This document shows positions 13,397 through 20,024 of a stretch of DNA of 20,024 bases, in pieces; position 1 is the stretch's first letter, and every line of letters starts with the position of its first letter. The stretch is taken from assembly GCA_041477005.1 (NCBI GenBank), contig JBGOUJ010000065.1:1-20024 (forward strand), in the 5' to 3' direction. The DNA is from JBGOUJ01 sp041477005 (GTDB lineage Bacteria > Acidobacteriota > Terriglobia > Bryobacterales > JACQDG01). The position numbers were made by a program, and so were the translations under genes. A model generated the notes under the pieces. It did no database searches. It was not told the origin of the DNA and was given only the letters and a program-made list of their open reading frames with translations.

Positions 13397-15652
13397 ATGC
13401 GCATCAGCGTCCGCCTGATCGTCGCGATGATTCTCGGGGTCATGCTGATCTCGTTTGTCTTCGCCGATTCGCAGGTCCAAGCCCAGAAGCGCAGCTTGCG
13501 GAACGACCTGGAGCGCCGCGCCCAGGTCCTGGCGGAAAGCCTGGCCGTGAGCATCGAGCCTTTGCTGCCGAACGATCGGTCGAAGAAGCTGGGGAGCTTG
13601 GTCGAGCGGTTCGGGAACCGGGAACGCCTGGCTGGCGTCGCCGTTTACGACAGCCGCGCGACCCTGCTGGCGATGACTGCCGGCTTGGCGGGGCGGCTGC
13701 ACGATCTTCCCTCCGCCGTGGGCCAGGCGCTGGCCGTAGGACAAAGCCGCGGGGGGTTCTTCCCGCTCGCCCCGGCCGCCATGCACATCTACGTGCAGCC
13801 GCTCGACCGCGATGGTTCGCTGCTCGGCGCCCTGGCTATTTTCCACGACGCCGGCTACATCGAGGCGCAAAGCGCCCGGATCTGGCGCCAGACGTTTCGC
13901 ACCGTCCTGGCGCAGGCGCTGTTGATCTCCCTGGTCACCCTGTTGATCGTGCGCTGGAGCATCGTCGGCCCGATCGCCAAGACGGCGCAATGGCTGCGAG
14001 AGCTGCGCGTGCGCGGCTCGATGCAGCCGCCCAACCTTCTGGAGGAAGATCTCTTCAAACCGCTGCTGCACGAAGTCCGGCACTTGACCGTGAGCCTGGC
14101 CTCGGCCCGCGCCGCTGCGGAGGAGGAGGCGCGGCTGCGCGAGGCCTCGGAATCGCTGTGGACCGCCGAGCGGCTCCGCATCCACGTACAGCAGCGGCTG
14201 GCGGGCAGCCCGCTCCTCGCCGTCTCCAACCGCGAGCCTTACATGCACGTACACCGGGGCAAGTCGGTCGAGGTCGTCGTTCCGGCGAGCGGCCTGGTCA
14301 CCGCGCTCGAGCCCATCCTGCGCGCCTGCGACGGAACCTGGATCGCCCACGGGGCTGGCGATGCCGACCGCGAGACGGTCGATGGGCGGGACCGCCTGCG
14401 CGTGCCGCCCGATGATCCCCAGTACCCCTTGCGCCGGGTCTGGCTGACTAAAGAGGAGGAACAGGGCTACTACTTCGGGTTTGCCAATGAAGGGATCTGG
14501 CCGCTTTGCCACATCGCCCACACACGGCCGACCTTCCGAACCGAGGACTGGGAACAGTATCGCCGGGTGAACCAGAAGTTTGCCCAAGCGGTGCTCGAAG
14601 AAATCGACGGGGTCGAGTCTCCGGCGGTTCTGGTCCAGGACTACCACTTCGCCCTGCTGCCGCAGTTGGTGAAGCAGGAGCGCCCCGACGCCCGCTTGGC
14701 CATTTTCTGGCATATCCCCTGGCCGAATCCGGAAGCCTTCGGCATCTGCCCGTGGCAGCGGGAGATGCTGGAGGGTCTGTTGGGCGCCGATCTGATCGGG
14801 TTTCACATTCAATCGCACTGCAACAACTTTCTGCAGACCGTGGACAGCGTGCTCGAGTCACGTATCGAGTGGGAACGCTTCGCCGTGAACCGGCGAGACC
14901 ACCTGACGCTGGTCAGGCCGTTTCCGATCAGCGTGGAGTTCAGAGAAACCCCGGAAGGAGCGCCAGCGGAGCGCGAAACGATTCTCCGAGAGCTGGGTGT
15001 GCAGAACGGAATCCTGGGCGTCGGCGTGGACCGCGTGGATTACACCAAGGGCATCCCCGAGCGATTCCGCGGCATCGAGCGGTTCCTGGAGAAATTCCCG
15101 GCCTACCAGGGCCGGTTCACTTTCGTGCAGATCGGCGCCCCCAGCCGCACCGAGATCCCGCGTTACCGGAATTTTTGCGCCGAAGTGGAACAAGAGGCGG
15201 ACCGCATCAACCGGCGGTTCGAAAAGGGAAAGTGGAAACCGATCGTCTTGCTGAAGAAACATCACGGCCACCGGGAGATCGAGCGGCTCTACCGGGCGGC
15301 GGATGTATGCCTGGTTACCTCTCTCCACGACGGCATGAACCTGGTGGCCAAGGAATTTGTAGCCGCGCGGCACGACGAGCGGGGGGTCCTGATTCTGAGC
15401 CGCTTCACCGGCGCCAGCCGCGAGCTCCGGGACGCGCTGCTGGTCAACCCTTATGATATCGAGCAGCTTGCCGAGGCCATCCGCCTGGCTTTAGAACTCG
15501 ATCCGGAAGAAGCCCGGGCGCGGATGCGGCGGATGCGGCGGATCGTCAGGGAGCACAACGTCTACCGGTGGGCCGCCACCCTGGTCACGGATCTTTCCGA
15601 GATTCCCATTGAAGAAACGGCCAGCATCAAAACAGTTGGAACCACGGCATGA
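13397..15652 (+). CDS. otsA: Membrane-anchored trehalose-6-phosphate synthase with sensor/HAMP-like N-terminus
   Basis: Makes trehalose-6-phosphate from UDP-glucose and glucose-6-phosphate (GT20 family), but here fused to a receptor-like N-terminus. From ATG 13397 (751 aa): TM1 at about 7-23; an extracytoplasmic region of about 145 aa containing GVAVYDSRATLLAM; TM2 at about 169-190; a HAMP-like linker beginning RWSIVGPIAKTAQWL; a charged helical stretch to about 268; then a complete GT20 domain (about 272-740). Catalytic residues line up with E. coli OtsA: R279 in SNREP, D415 in QDYHFALLPQ, H439 in WHIPWPN, R546 and K551 in GVDRVDYTKG, D645 and E653 in HDGMNLVAKE. Spacing between them matches OtsA. 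Typical OtsA is about 470 aa and soluble, so the extra 270 aa are the anomaly. ATG 13289 would add 36 residues before TM1 and seems less likely. Heads a four-gene operon. Confidence 0.93.
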   Translation: MRISVRLIVAMILGVMLISFVFADSQVQAQKRSLRNDLERRAQVLAESLAVSIEPLLPNDRSKKLGSLVERFGNRERLAGVAVYDSRATLLAMTAGLAGRLHDLPSAVGQALAVGQSRGGFFPLAPAAMHIYVQPLDRDGSLLGALAIFHDAGYIEAQSARIWRQTFRTVLAQALLISLVTLLIVRWSIVGPIAKTAQWLRELRVRGSMQPPNLLEEDLFKPLLHEVRHLTVSLASARAAAEEEARLREASESLWTAERLRIHVQQRLAGSPLLAVSNREPYMHVHRGKSVEVVVPASGLVTALEPILRACDGTWIAHGAGDADRETVDGRDRLRVPPDDPQYPLRRVWLTKEEEQGYYFGFANEGIWPLCHIAHTRPTFRTEDWEQYRRVNQKFAQAVLEEIDGVESPAVLVQDYHFALLPQLVKQERPDARLAIFWHIPWPNPEAFGICPWQREMLEGLLGADLIGFHIQSHCNNFLQTVDSVLESRIEWERFAVNRRDHLTLVRPFPISVEFRETPEGAPAERETILRELGVQNGILGVGVDRVDYTKGIPERFRGIERFLEKFPAYQGRFTFVQIGAPSRTEIPRYRNFCAEVEQEADRINRRFEKGKWKPIVLLKKHHGHREIERLYRAADVCLVTSLHDGMNLVAKEFVAARHDERGVLILSRFTGASRELRDALLVNPYDIEQLAEAIRLALELDPEEARARMRRMRRIVREHNVYRWAATLVTDLSEIPIEETASIKTVGTTA

Positions 15653-16412
15653 CCAGCGCCATCTGTTTGCGAACTGGCGCCAGGTGGCCGGCCTGCTGCG
15701 GCAGGCAAGCCACGTGGCGCTGCTGCTCGATTTCGACGGCACGCTGGCGCCTCTCTGCCGCCGTCCGGAGCAGGCGCGCGCCACCGAGCGCACCCGCGCC
15801 CTACTCCGCCGCTTGGCCCGGCATCCTCGCGTCACCGTCTCGGTCATCAGCGGCCGCGGGCTGGGAGATCTTCGCCGACGCCTGTCGGTTCCCGGCGTTC
15901 TCCGTCTCGGCTCGCACGGCTGGGAGGACGCGGGAGAGAAGTCTTTGAAGCCCGCGGAACGCCGGGCCCTCACGCAGGCCAAGCGTCTCCTGGTCGAGCG
16001 GTTGACTCCCCTGGCCGGCGTTTGGATCGAGGAAAAAGGCTTTGCTTTCGCCGTCCACCGCGGTGCGGCGACGGGCCGCACGGCAGAGCGAGCCGGCGCG
16101 CTCCTGCGCCGCACCCTGCGGCCTTTCGCCGGACATCTGAGGGTGCTCGAAGGCCACCGCATCTGGGAAGTGCTCCCGCGAGCCATCGCGGGCAAGGGGG
16201 CGGCCGTCCGCGCCCAGGTGGCCGGGCTCCCGCGCGGAGCTTTGGCCATATACGTCGGCGATGACGCCGGCGATGAGCCGGCCTTTGCGGCTCTTCCGAA
16301 CGGGGTGACGGTCCGTGTGGGCGCGCCGCGCCGCACCCGGGCCCGCTACCGGCTCCGCGACCCGGCCGAAGTGAGGCGGTTTCTGGAAAAACTGGAGGGG
16401 GAACTGGCGTGA
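15609..16412 (+). CDS. otsB: Trehalose-6-phosphate phosphatase
   Basis: HAD-superfamily phosphatase that removes phosphate from trehalose-6-phosphate, completing the OtsAB route. Motifs from the TTG at 15609 (267 aa): motif I D41-F-D43-G-T-L (LLLDFDGTLAPL), motif II VSVISGRGL, the lysine of motif III in AGKGAAV, and motif IV G-D218-D219-A-G-D222-E (YVGDDAGDEPAF). The cap region with SHGWE and GHRIWEVLP is normal. The start is uncertain: no ATG is in frame, and TTG 15609, TTG 15636 and GTG 15684 are the candidates. GTG 15684 would remove much of the LFANWRQVAGLL segment that usually precedes motif I. With TTG 15609 the gene overlaps otsA by 44 nt, and in all cases initiation probably depends on translation of otsA. 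Stop overlaps the next start as GTGA. Confidence 0.92.
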   Translation: MKKRPASKQLEPRHDQRHLFANWRQVAGLLRQASHVALLLDFDGTLAPLCRRPEQARATERTRALLRRLARHPRVTVSVISGRGLGDLRRRLSVPGVLRLGSHGWEDAGEKSLKPAERRALTQAKRLLVERLTPLAGVWIEEKGFAFAVHRGAATGRTAERAGALLRRTLRPFAGHLRVLEGHRIWEVLPRAIAGKGAAVRAQVAGLPRGALAIYVGDDAGDEPAFAALPNGVTVRVGAPRRTRARYRLRDPAEVRRFLEKLEGELA

Positions 16413-17092
16413 CTGCCACGGGGAGAACGTTCGACTTCTGCACCACGTTTCGCCTGGTCGAGCTCACCGGCCTCCGGGCGAGGAACCTGGCTGAGCTGCT
16501 GGCGCTCCTGGAAATCGTGCCCGGTTCCTCCATCTTCTATCACACGCATCACCAATACCTTGCCCGCCACGTGAATAAGCCCGCGTTCCGCAATGATTTC
16601 GCACTGTGGACGTGCCGGGCGCTCCAGGAGCCGTCCCTGAGCGAAAGGCTGTCGGCCGTCGACGCCCGGCGCTTCACTTCGATCGGGCAACTTCGGGAGG
16701 CGCTTCTGGAGATCATCGAAACGCACCTCACCGCCGCCGGCGCGACCCTGCGCGACTGCCCCGCGGGCGAGGAGTTGCACTTCTGCCAATGGAGAACCTT
16801 CCTGGTCCCGACCGGCATCCTGGTAACCGAGCCGGAGGACTTTTTCGCGATGTTGCCGGCCATCCCCGACGCCTCGCTCTACTTCCATTTCTTCGAGGCA
16901 CGCCTGCAGCTCGGCCGGCCCAGCAACGACTTCTCGGCCTGGCTGCAGGGGATCGGCTGCGAGGAACTGGCCGCCGCGATCGACCGGCTGAATCCGTATC
17001 CGCTGACGCTCCGGGAACTCCGGGGCGAGATCCTCAAGCTGGGCCGGGAATATATCGGAGGACACGATGGCCGCGAGCCTGCAAGATTATAA
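16409..17092 (+). CDS. DUF5752 family protein
   Basis: 227-aa soluble protein that I recognise as DUF5752, a family of unknown function found near trehalose genes, especially treT. No catalytic motif is apparent. Recognisable stretches are FDFCTTFRLVELTG at the N-terminus, a His-rich FYHTHHQYLARH (about residues 43-54), the aromatic patch ELHFCQWRTFLVPTG in the middle, and YFHFFEARLQLGRPSNDFS near the end. GTG 16409 overlaps the otsB stop by 4 nt and has GGAGGGG (16394-16400) 8 nt upstream, which fixes the start. Its 3' end overlaps treT by 26 nt. Position between OtsB and TreT suggests a role in trehalose metabolism, perhaps as accessory or regulatory partner of TreT; this is inference from context only. 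Confidence 0.85.
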   Translation: MTATGRTFDFCTTFRLVELTGLRARNLAELLALLEIVPGSSIFYHTHHQYLARHVNKPAFRNDFALWTCRALQEPSLSERLSAVDARRFTSIGQLREALLEIIETHLTAAGATLRDCPAGEELHFCQWRTFLVPTGILVTEPEDFFAMLPAIPDASLYFHFFEARLQLGRPSNDFSAWLQGIGCEELAAAIDRLNPYPLTLRELRGEILKLGREYIGGHDGREPARL

Positions 17093-18302
17093 AGAAGCCC
17101 TCGGTCCACGAGTCATGAAAGAACTGATGGCCCTGGCCGACCGCCTGCAGGGCCGGCGCGTGCAGAACATCAATTCGACGCTGGTGGGCGGCGGCGTAGC
17201 GGAAATCCTCAGCCGCATGATCCCTCTGCTGCGGGAGCTCGGAGTGGACGCCGTCTGGAACGTGATCCAGGGGGATCCGGCCTTTTTCAACGCCACCAAG
17301 GCCTTCCACAACGCCCTGCACGGCGAGGCGCAGCAGATCAACCAGGAAATGTTCGAGACTTTCCGGGAAACAACCGAGAGGAACCTGCGGGACGTGAACC
17401 TCACCGGCGATCATATCATCATTCATGACCCCCAGCCCGCCGGCCTGGTGCTGCGGAAAGGGGAAGCCGGCGGGCGGTGGACCTGGCGCTGCCACATCGA
17501 CGTCTCTTCGCCCGATCCGCGCGTTTGGAGTTTCCTGAAGACCTACGTGGAGCAGTATGACGCCTCGGTGTTTTCCATGCCCGAGTTCGCCCGGCAGCTC
17601 ACGATCCAGCAGTTCCTGGTGGCGCCGTCGATCGACCCGCTGAGCGACAAAAACCGGGAACTGGAGCCGGCGTGCATCGCCCGCATCCTCGAAAAATATC
17701 GCCTCGATCCCCAACGGCCCATTCTCACCCAGATCTCCCGCTTCGATCGGCTCAAGGACCCGCTCGGCGTGGTCGCGGCCTACCGGCTGGCAAAGCAGCA
17801 GCAGGACTGCCAGCTCGTGCTGGCCGGCGGAGGCGCACCGGATGATCCCGAGGGGGACGAGGTGCTCCGGGAGGTTGAGCAGGCGGCAGCGAACGATCCG
17901 GATATTCATGTGCTGCCGCTGCCTCCCGGGAGCGATCTGGAGATCAACGCCCTGGTGCGTGGTTCGACCGTGGTCATGCAGAAATCCATCAAGGAAGGAT
18001 TCGGGCTGACGGTGAGCGAGGCGCTTTGGAAGAGAAAGCCGGTGATCGGCGGCGCGGTGGGCGGCATCAAGCGGCAGATCCTTGATGGCGTGACGGGCTT
18101 CCTGGTGAAGTCGCCGGAGGAAGCCGCCCGGCGCGCCGTTCAATTGCTGGGCGATGGCGAGCTGCGCCGGCGGATGGGCGAAAACGGCTACCGGCACGTC
18201 AAGCAGAATTTTCTATTGACCCGGCAGGTGAAAGACTGCCTGATGGTGATGCTGGCGCTGGAACATCCCGGTGAAGAGATCGTACGCTTTCAGGCGGCGT
18301 AG
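17067..18302 (+). CDS. treT: Trehalose glycosyltransferring synthase TreT (GT4)
   Basis: Retaining GT4 glycosyltransferase that makes trehalose from an NDP-glucose and free glucose, reversibly in characterised archaeal and Thermotoga-type enzymes. The 411-aa product shows the family features in order: glycine-rich acceptor loop NSTLVGGGVAEIL (about 36-48), WNVIQGDPAFFNATKAFHNALHG (about 69-91), RCHIDVSSPDPRVW (about 140-153), the nucleotide-sugar domain starting near ILTQISRFDRLKDPLG, and the EX7E motif in KEGFGLTVSEALW. ATG 17067 has GGAGG at 17057-17061, 5 nt spacer, within the overlapped end of the DUF5752 gene. It is the last gene of the operon; a set of palindromes follows its stop. The alternative label, trehalose phosphorylase-like GT4, fits less well because of the size and the DUF5752 neighbour. 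Confidence 0.9.
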   Translation: MAASLQDYKEALGPRVMKELMALADRLQGRRVQNINSTLVGGGVAEILSRMIPLLRELGVDAVWNVIQGDPAFFNATKAFHNALHGEAQQINQEMFETFRETTERNLRDVNLTGDHIIIHDPQPAGLVLRKGEAGGRWTWRCHIDVSSPDPRVWSFLKTYVEQYDASVFSMPEFARQLTIQQFLVAPSIDPLSDKNRELEPACIARILEKYRLDPQRPILTQISRFDRLKDPLGVVAAYRLAKQQQDCQLVLAGGGAPDDPEGDEVLREVEQAAANDPDIHVLPLPPGSDLEINALVRGSTVVMQKSIKEGFGLTVSEALWKRKPVIGGAVGGIKRQILDGVTGFLVKSPEEAARRAVQLLGDGELRRRMGENGYRHVKQNFLLTRQVKDCLMVMLALEHPGEEIVRFQAA

Positions 18303-18338
18303 CAGCAGCCCGGCAGGCCCGAGCGGGCGCTGGAACAT

Positions 18339-18434
18339 GTGGCAAAACCTGCGGAGGGCAGATTTGCCCTCCGTAAATCGTTGATCCTGCGAGCCGACCT
18401 TGGCGCAAATTTGCGCCAAGCTAACATTTGCCAC
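18339..18434. repeat. Nested palindromic element between convergent treT and zinc-ribbon genes
   Basis: Outer arms GTGGCAAA (18339-18346) and TTTGCCAC (18427-18434) enclose two strong hairpins. One has a 9-bp perfect stem (18352-18360 with 18365-18373, loop GATT) and the other is a 22-bp perfect palindrome (18399-18420, CTTGGCGCAAA and its complement). A smaller GGGCT-GCT-AGCCC hairpin follows at 18436-18448. All stems share a GCAAA/TTTGC core, which suggests a duplicated or mobile repeat more than a simple terminator. It may still serve as a bidirectional terminator. Confidence 0.7.
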
Positions 18435-18458
18435 GGGGCTGCTAGCCCTACCGGGAGC

Positions 18459-18734
18459 TTAATTCTTCGTCTCGGACCCGTTGGACCCGTTGGTGTTCCG
18501 GTATTCGTAAAAACGCCGGCTGCAGAAGCGGCATCGGAACGGCTTGCGCGAAAACAGGCCCATCACGGTGTCCATCGCGTGCCGCTGCAAAGAGGGGCGC
18601 ACTTCATAGCGGCCGCACCGCGGGCAGCGAGGCAGCGGTGGACTTTCGATCCGCTCCGTCGCCACGAATTGTCCCCACATCAATCCGCTGAGACCGACAA
18701 TTACTAAGGCAAAAAGATATCGCAATGACTTCAT
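18459..18734 (-). CDS. Small membrane protein with zinc ribbon
   Basis: 91-aa protein with one N-terminal membrane segment (about residues 4-22, YLFALVIVGLSGLMWG) and a cytoplasmic zinc-ribbon-like part. Two CxxC pairs, C37-P-R-C40 and C68-R-F-C71, are separated by 27 residues including the stretch DTVMGLFSRKPFRCRFC. Small proteins of this shape are, from memory, common in Acidobacteria; their function is unknown. The C-terminal tail (NTNGSNGSETKN) is low complexity and is encoded over a short DNA direct repeat (GGACCCGTT twice). ATG at 18734 puts the membrane segment right at the N-terminus, but no Shine-Dalgarno is visible. It converges on treT across the palindromic element. Confidence 0.75.
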   Translation of the reverse strand: MKSLRYLFALVIVGLSGLMWGQFVATERIESPPLPRCPRCGRYEVRPSLQRHAMDTVMGLFSRKPFRCRFCSRRFYEYRNTNGSNGSETKN

Positions 18735-19162
18735 GTCTGCGGCCAGCCGAGGCGGCGGACTGCCCGAAGGCGGGCAAGACCCAGCCCCGGCGCTGAATCC
18801 GCGGAGATCGGCGGAACGTCAGCGGGGTGCGGCTCCAGGCCTCTCCGTGCAGGCCCCCAACCCCCAAAGCATCCACTCTAGGCCGAATGGTCCACCTCAA
18901 CAATAGTGCGCGAGGTTCAATCTCCGATGCACGCAGCAGGTACAGGGGTACTGGAATTAAGAGAGGGGTTGGGTATGGATGCGACCGGTCTCGTAAGATC
19001 GAAAAAGGCTAACTTGTTTTATTGCATAAATCGGCGGGAACGACTGCCGCCGGATGGAGGCCGGAGGGTTCCAGTACTGAGTCATTCCGCGCCGCCGGGG
19101 TCCAGCCAGGACAAGGTGGCGACGCCGGCCGGGTGCTCGACGACCAGCTTCCGGCGCATCGG
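18735..19162. other. 428-bp region without a recognisable gene
   Basis: No frame here gives a convincing protein. It contains a 6-bp stem hairpin (18761-18766 with 18771-18776). An AT-rich stretch lies around 19010-19030 (AACTTGTTTTATTGCATAAAT). A 25-codon minus-strand frame (19159 back to about 19082, MRRKLVVEHPAGVATLSW) follows directly after the zf-UBP stop and may be a remnant. The region would hold the promoter of the zinc-ribbon gene and the 3' end of the UBP-finger transcript; no definite -10/-35 pair was found. Confidence 0.5.
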
Positions 19163-19423
19163 CTAAATCTCCAGGAAAACCTCATCCACGTTACACCAGG
19201 CCCAGCTCTCGCCGGGCTCGAGCGACTGGATGAGGGGATGGCCGGTCTGGTGGAAGTGCCGCGTCGCATGCTTGTTCTTGGAAGAGTCGCAGCAGCCCAC
19301 TTGGCCGCAGGTGAGACAAAGGCGCAGATGCACCCACGTGTCGCCCATCTTCAGGCACTCTTCGCAGCCCTTGGTCTTGGGCCTCACATCCCGGATCTGG
19401 TTCAGATGATTACAGGTTGGCAT
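19163..19423 (-). CDS. UBP-type zinc finger protein
   Basis: 86-aa protein consisting almost entirely of a UBP-type zinc finger (zf-UBP, PF02148). Probable zinc ligands are C4, H6, C20, C23, C36, C39, C44, H52, H56 and H62, in the arrangement C-x-H, CxxC, CxxC, then C and spaced histidines (GCEECLKMGDTWVHLRLCLTCG then CCDSSKNKHATRHFHQTGH). In eukaryotes the domain binds the free C-terminus of ubiquitin. In bacteria it is found alone or attached to other domains, with unknown partner. The start ATG 19423 has AGGGGG (19430-19435, minus strand) at a 6-nt spacer, so the small size is real and not a truncation artefact of start choice. No ubiquitin-like gene is in the window. Confidence 0.9.
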   Translation of the reverse strand: MPTCNHLNQIRDVRPKTKGCEECLKMGDTWVHLRLCLTCGQVGCCDSSKNKHATRHFHQTGHPLIQSLEPGESWAWCNVDEVFLEI

Positions 19424-19733
19424 GAGGCGCCCCCTAGACTTTGGTCGCTGCCGGCCGACACGGCTAGCCGGTGTTCCTGGCCGGACTTCGACCGGCCCAC
19501 GCCGCTAAGGCCGCCGGGTACCACCATATCAGAATCGCCCACCTCTGCCACGCCCACCCCGGCGGACAAGAACAAGGCCTCTTGAATCAATGGATTACGG
19601 GACTTGCGCGGAGTGCGGCGGCTAGCCGGCGGGTTTCCAGCGAAAACGGCGAAAACCCTCTCATTCGCGCCTGTTCGAGCGCTACCATTAATTCTTACGG
19701 ATTCTTACGGCGAAAGCGGCCGAAAGGACGCGT
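19424..19733. other. 310-bp divergent intergenic region
   Basis: Separates the minus-strand UBP-finger gene from the plus-strand ROK kinase, so it should hold both promoters. It contains two copies of the 10-mer GGCTAGCCGG (19462-19471 and 19620-19629), each with an 8-bp palindrome core. A tandem repeat of ATTCTTACGG lies at 19690-19709, 24 nt before the kinase start, and could be part of an operator or promoter. No convincing -10/-35 pair or coding frame was seen. Confidence 0.45.
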
Positions 19734-20024
19734 GTGACAGGCGAGAACAGAAAGACTCTGGTGATCGACATCGGCGGGACTAACATCAAGCTGCTTGCCA
19801 CCGGGCGGGAGAGTCCGGTAAAGATTCCCTCCGGTCCGACGATGACCCCTAGAAAGATGGTAACGGAGGTGCGGAAGGCGACGACCGGCTGGGGACACTC
19901 GGCCGTCTCGATCGGCTTTCCGGGGCCTGTACTCCATGGAAAGCCGGTGAGCGACCCGTATAACCTCGGACCGGGCTGGGCGGGTTTCGATTTCAAGAAG
20001 GCGTTCCGCTGTCCGGTTAAGGTC
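19734..20024 (+). CDS. ROK-family kinase, polyphosphate-glucokinase-like (3' end outside window)
   Basis: First 97 codons of a sugar kinase in the ROK family, resembling polyphosphate glucokinase (PpgK), which makes glucose-6-phosphate from glucose using polyphosphate or ATP. The phosphate-1 ATP-binding loop is at the N-terminus (LVIDIGGTNIKLLATG, about residues 9-24). SVSIGFPGPV-type sequence (here SAVSIGFPGPVLHGKPVSDP) and the NLGPGWAGFDF segment follow, as in PpgK homologues. GTG 19734 is supported by AGGA at 19725-19728 and lies close before the conserved strand. The sugar-binding and zinc regions lie beyond the window, so substrate is not proven. Being just downstream of a trehalose locus, it could supply glucose-6-phosphate for the synthase, though two minus-strand genes intervene. 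Confidence 0.82.
   Translation, partial: MTGENRKTLVIDIGGTNIKLLATGRESPVKIPSGPTMTPRKMVTEVRKATTGWGHSAVSIGFPGPVLHGKPVSDPYNLGPGWAGFDFKKAFRCPVKV

Noticed and set aside
13388..14818. 476-codon antisense frame across the trehalose-6-phosphate synthase
   Set aside because: Opposite a GT20 enzyme with all catalytic residues; composition is typical of an antisense artefact.
18761..18776. Short GC hairpin (TGCCCG/CGGGCA) as a terminator
   Set aside because: Six-base stem without a T-run and located upstream of a gene start; expected by chance in GC-rich sequence.
18905..18930. T-loop-like GGTTCAATC resembling part of a tRNA
   Set aside because: The flanking bases do not form a 5-bp T stem, and no acceptor, D or anticodon arm could be placed around it.
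19022..19585. 187-codon plus-strand frame opposite the UBP-finger gene
   Set aside because: Shadow of the zinc-finger gene, whose regularly spaced Cys/His ligands on the minus strand are decisive.
19402..19590. 62-codon minus-strand frame upstream of the UBP-finger gene
   Set aside because: No recognisable domain, and it overlaps the start and ribosome site of the UBP-finger gene in another frame.

Overview
The window is GC-rich (roughly 65%) and densely coded, mostly on the + strand. Several features point to Acidobacteriota, most likely the Solibacter/Bryobacter branch. The large secreted protein at 9868-12387 has BACON-like repeats followed by a C-terminal domain of the type abundant in Solibacter secreted proteins (TIGR03437-like). 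The window also holds small palindromic intergenic repeats, a COG3375 GNAT next to an enolase-superfamily racemase, and a sensor-fused trehalose-6-phosphate synthase. The taxonomic call is inference from protein style; no rRNA gene is present.

Layout. 2-2323 is the C-terminal two-thirds of the chromosome-organising ATPase SMC (start outside the window). 2529-7446 is a tight five-gene run: MazG, a GNAT acyltransferase (COG3375), an N-succinylamino acid racemase/o-succinylbenzoate synthase (NSAR/OSBS), an EamA (DMT) permease and an MFS permease. Genes overlap or abut, except for a dispersed hairpin repeat between the GNAT and racemase genes. 7559-9061 holds a secreted TPM-domain protein and a nucleotidyltransferase-fold protein. 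A divergent pair of secreted proteins follows: a small unknown on the minus strand (9220-9801) and a matrixin-like metalloprotease with BACON-like repeats (9868-12387). Next is an isolated FRG-domain gene (12432-13271) whose -10 box lies so close to the ATG that the transcript is probably leaderless.

13397-18302 is the most interesting block, a four-gene trehalose operon. It encodes a membrane-bound trehalose-6-phosphate synthase with two TM segments, an extracytoplasmic region and a HAMP-like linker fused to the GT20 enzyme, then the phosphatase OtsB, a DUF5752 protein, and the trehalose glycosyltransferring synthase TreT. Two distinct trehalose routes are therefore encoded in one translationally coupled unit. 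The window closes with a structured palindromic intergenic element, two small zinc-binding proteins on the minus strand, and the first 97 codons of a ROK/polyphosphate-glucokinase-like kinase that could supply glucose-6-phosphate.

No tRNA, rRNA, CRISPR array, transposase or phage gene was seen. Short palindromic repeats at 2372-2457, 4030-4094, 7474-7532 and 18339-18434 look like dispersed genomic repeats.
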